In this document: one piece after another, positions 4,651 through 5,589 of the stretch
Layout: every line of letters starts with the position of its first letter
Position numbering within the stretch: position 1 is the first letter of the stretch
Assembly: GCA_945866505.1 (NCBI GenBank)
Contig: CAMBHH010000211.1
Coordinates: 1 to 5,589 of the forward strand
Reading direction: 5' to 3'
DNA: 5,589 nt
Origin: Flavobacterium psychrophilum
GTDB lineage: Bacteria > Bacteroidota > Bacteroidia > Flavobacteriales > Flavobacteriaceae
The notes under the pieces: model-generated
The model's database searches: none
Told to the model about the DNA's origin: nothing
The model's input: only the letters and a program-made list of their open reading frames with translations
Translations under genes and position numbers: made by a program

Positions 4651-5514
4651 TTTTTTAGCCGACAAATAAACACCAACCAAAATAATAAAAGCACCCAAAA
4701 ACTGTACAGGAGTAAGCATTTCATTATCCAACAGTCCCCAAGAAAAAGCAACTATTGGAATTAAGTAGGTTACTGATGTGGCAAAAACTGGTGATGAAAT
4801 TTGTATGGTTTTAAAGAAAATGATATTGGCAATTCCTGTTCCCACAACTCCCAAAATTACAATATACAACAACGAATGCTGCACACTTTCGACAGCAATT
4901 ACCTCAAAAAAGCCAGAGAAAAACAAAACAATCAAAGCCGGAAACAACAACACCAGAAAATTCCCTGTTGTAATACTTAGCGGACTCAAATCGGATAAAT
5001 ATTTCTTGATTAAATTGACATTGGTTGCATAACAAATCGAGGCAATTATAATTAAAAGTGCGTAATAATAATTTTGCTCCGGATGATGAATAGCTCCGTT
5101 TATTATTAATAGAAATGTTCCAACTAAGCCAATAACAACACCAAAAATCTGAGATCTTTTAAAATTCAGTCCAAAAACCAAACCGCCCAAAATCATGGTG
5201 TTTAATGGTGTAAGCGAATTCAGAATTGCACTCACAGAACTGTCGATTTGAGTTTGTGCAATCGAAAAAAGAAAAGCTGGAATAAATGTTCCTAAAGTGG
5301 CTGTCAAAGCTATATATTTCCAATGGCGCAGCGGAATTATAGACAAACTTTTGAAACCGATTAGTAGCAGAAAAATGGCTGCAAAAATAATGCGCAACGA
5401 ACCTAATTGCATTGGCGACAATCCAACCAAACCTCTTTTAATCAAGATAAATGAACTTCCCCAAATTAGCGCTAAAGCTATAAGGTAGAACCATTTCAAT
5501 TGTTTGGAATGCAT
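4648..5514 (-). CDS. DMT-superfamily transporter, EamA family
   Basis: This 288-residue integral membrane protein has ten hydrophobic segments, at about 8-27, 35-54, 66-85, 91-111, 122-140, 149-166, 178-200, 213-234, 241-261 and 268-285. They are arranged as two EamA repeats (about 8-138 and 149-286). Family hallmarks are visible: ALIWGSSFILIKRG (15-28) in the first helix, LRIIFAA (40-46) in the second, LNSLTPLNTMILGGLVFG (98-115) at the end of repeat one, and SVTYLIPIVAFSWG (247-260) with QFLGAFIILVGVYL (271-284) in repeat two. Length is normal for the family. It is expected in the inner membrane as a drug/metabolite exporter or permease; the substrate cannot be read from sequence. The start is the first Met, followed directly by a short positive N-terminus. 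It is transcribed toward the KilA-N gene and away from whatever lies beyond the right edge. No clear terminator is seen after its stop; the heptad repeat is there instead. Confidence 0.92.
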   Translation of the reverse strand: MHSKQLKWFYLIALALIWGSSFILIKRGLVGLSPMQLGSLRIIFAAIFLLLIGFKSLSIIPLRHWKYIALTATLGTFIPAFLFSIAQTQIDSSVSAILNSLTPLNTMILGGLVFGLNFKRSQIFGVVIGLVGTFLLIINGAIHHPEQNYYYALLIIIASICYATNVNLIKKYLSDLSPLSITTGNFLVLLFPALIVLFFSGFFEVIAVESVQHSLLYIVILGVVGTGIANIIFFKTIQISSPVFATSVTYLIPIVAFSWGLLDNEMLTPVQFLGAFIILVGVYLSAKK

Positions 5515-5531
5515 AGCTGTAATTTTTGGTT

Positions 5532-5539
5532 CAAAATTG
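5532..5539 (-). promoter_or_regulatory. Weak promoter-like element for the transporter
   Basis: On the minus strand CAATTTTG lies 17 bases before the transporter ATG and differs from TAnnTTTG at one position. No convincing -33 box is seen. The position parallels that of the KilA-N promoter element, but the match is imperfect. Confidence 0.3.
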
Positions 5540-5573
5540 TAATTATTTTATGAATTACCGGCACTTTTTTTAG

Positions 5574-5581
5574 TAATTTTG
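5574..5581 (+). promoter_or_regulatory. Promoter element for a divergent gene beyond the right edge
   Basis: TAATTTTG matches TAnnTTTG and is followed by tttagtaa, as in the KilA-N leader (TAAATTTG, then tag, then tttagtaa). A plus-strand gene divergent from the transporter probably begins just outside the window. That gene cannot be seen. Confidence 0.4.
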
Positions 5582-5589
5582 TTTAGTAA

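Noticed and set aside
4503..5488. Several open frames overlapping the transporter gene, on both strands
   Set aside because: They lie in other frames of a clear ten-helix membrane protein, have no family features or start signals, and are explained as by-products of its composition.

Overview
The window looks like chromosome from a Bacteroidetes bacterium, most likely a Flavobacterium-type member of the Flavobacteriia. The reasons are the AT-rich sequence, A-rich leaders without Shine-Dalgarno sites, several close matches to the Bacteroidetes -7 promoter element TAnnTTTG, and two proteins typical of that group: a long M16 peptidase homologue with an extra C-terminal domain, and a 288-residue EamA transporter. 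No rRNA, tRNA, CRISPR array, transposase or integrase gene was seen.

Layout. Positions 1-1260 hold the 3' part of an M16 peptidase-family gene, closed by a strong intrinsic terminator. A 351-base gap follows with only a doubtful small reading frame. Positions 1612-3042 hold a tight two-gene operon: a membrane-anchored protein with a DUF4359-like N-terminal half, then a 187-residue protein with uracil-DNA-glycosylase-superfamily-like motifs. A 452-base gene-free stretch (3043-3494) is rich in structure: two terminator hairpins, a degenerate heptad repeat, and a segment resembling the 3' end (domains V/VI) of a group II intron without any maturase gene. Positions 3495-4310 encode a stand-alone KilA-N protein with its own TAAATTTG promoter element very close to the start codon. 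Positions 4311-4647 are again gene-free and hold hairpins, a terminator, a palindrome around another TAAATTTG, and a heptad repeat. Positions 4648-5514 (minus strand) encode a DMT/EamA transporter. The last bases carry what looks like the promoter of a gene beyond the right edge.

How it fits together. The M16 gene and the transporter look like ordinary housekeeping flanks. The middle (about 1.3-4.6 kb) looks accessory: unfamiliar or patchily distributed genes, visibly more AT-rich coding sequence in the 1612-3042 operon, and repeated elements. The most notable pattern is a pair of related ~61-base terminator-hairpin repeats, one before and one after the KilA-N gene, whose differences include two compensated base pairs. 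A second pattern is three short tandem arrays of 7-base units beginning with AG, two of them directly after stop codons. I see no clear new multi-gene system. The best candidates for follow-up are the two-gene operon, the KilA-N unit with its flanking hairpin repeats, and the intron-like RNA remnant.
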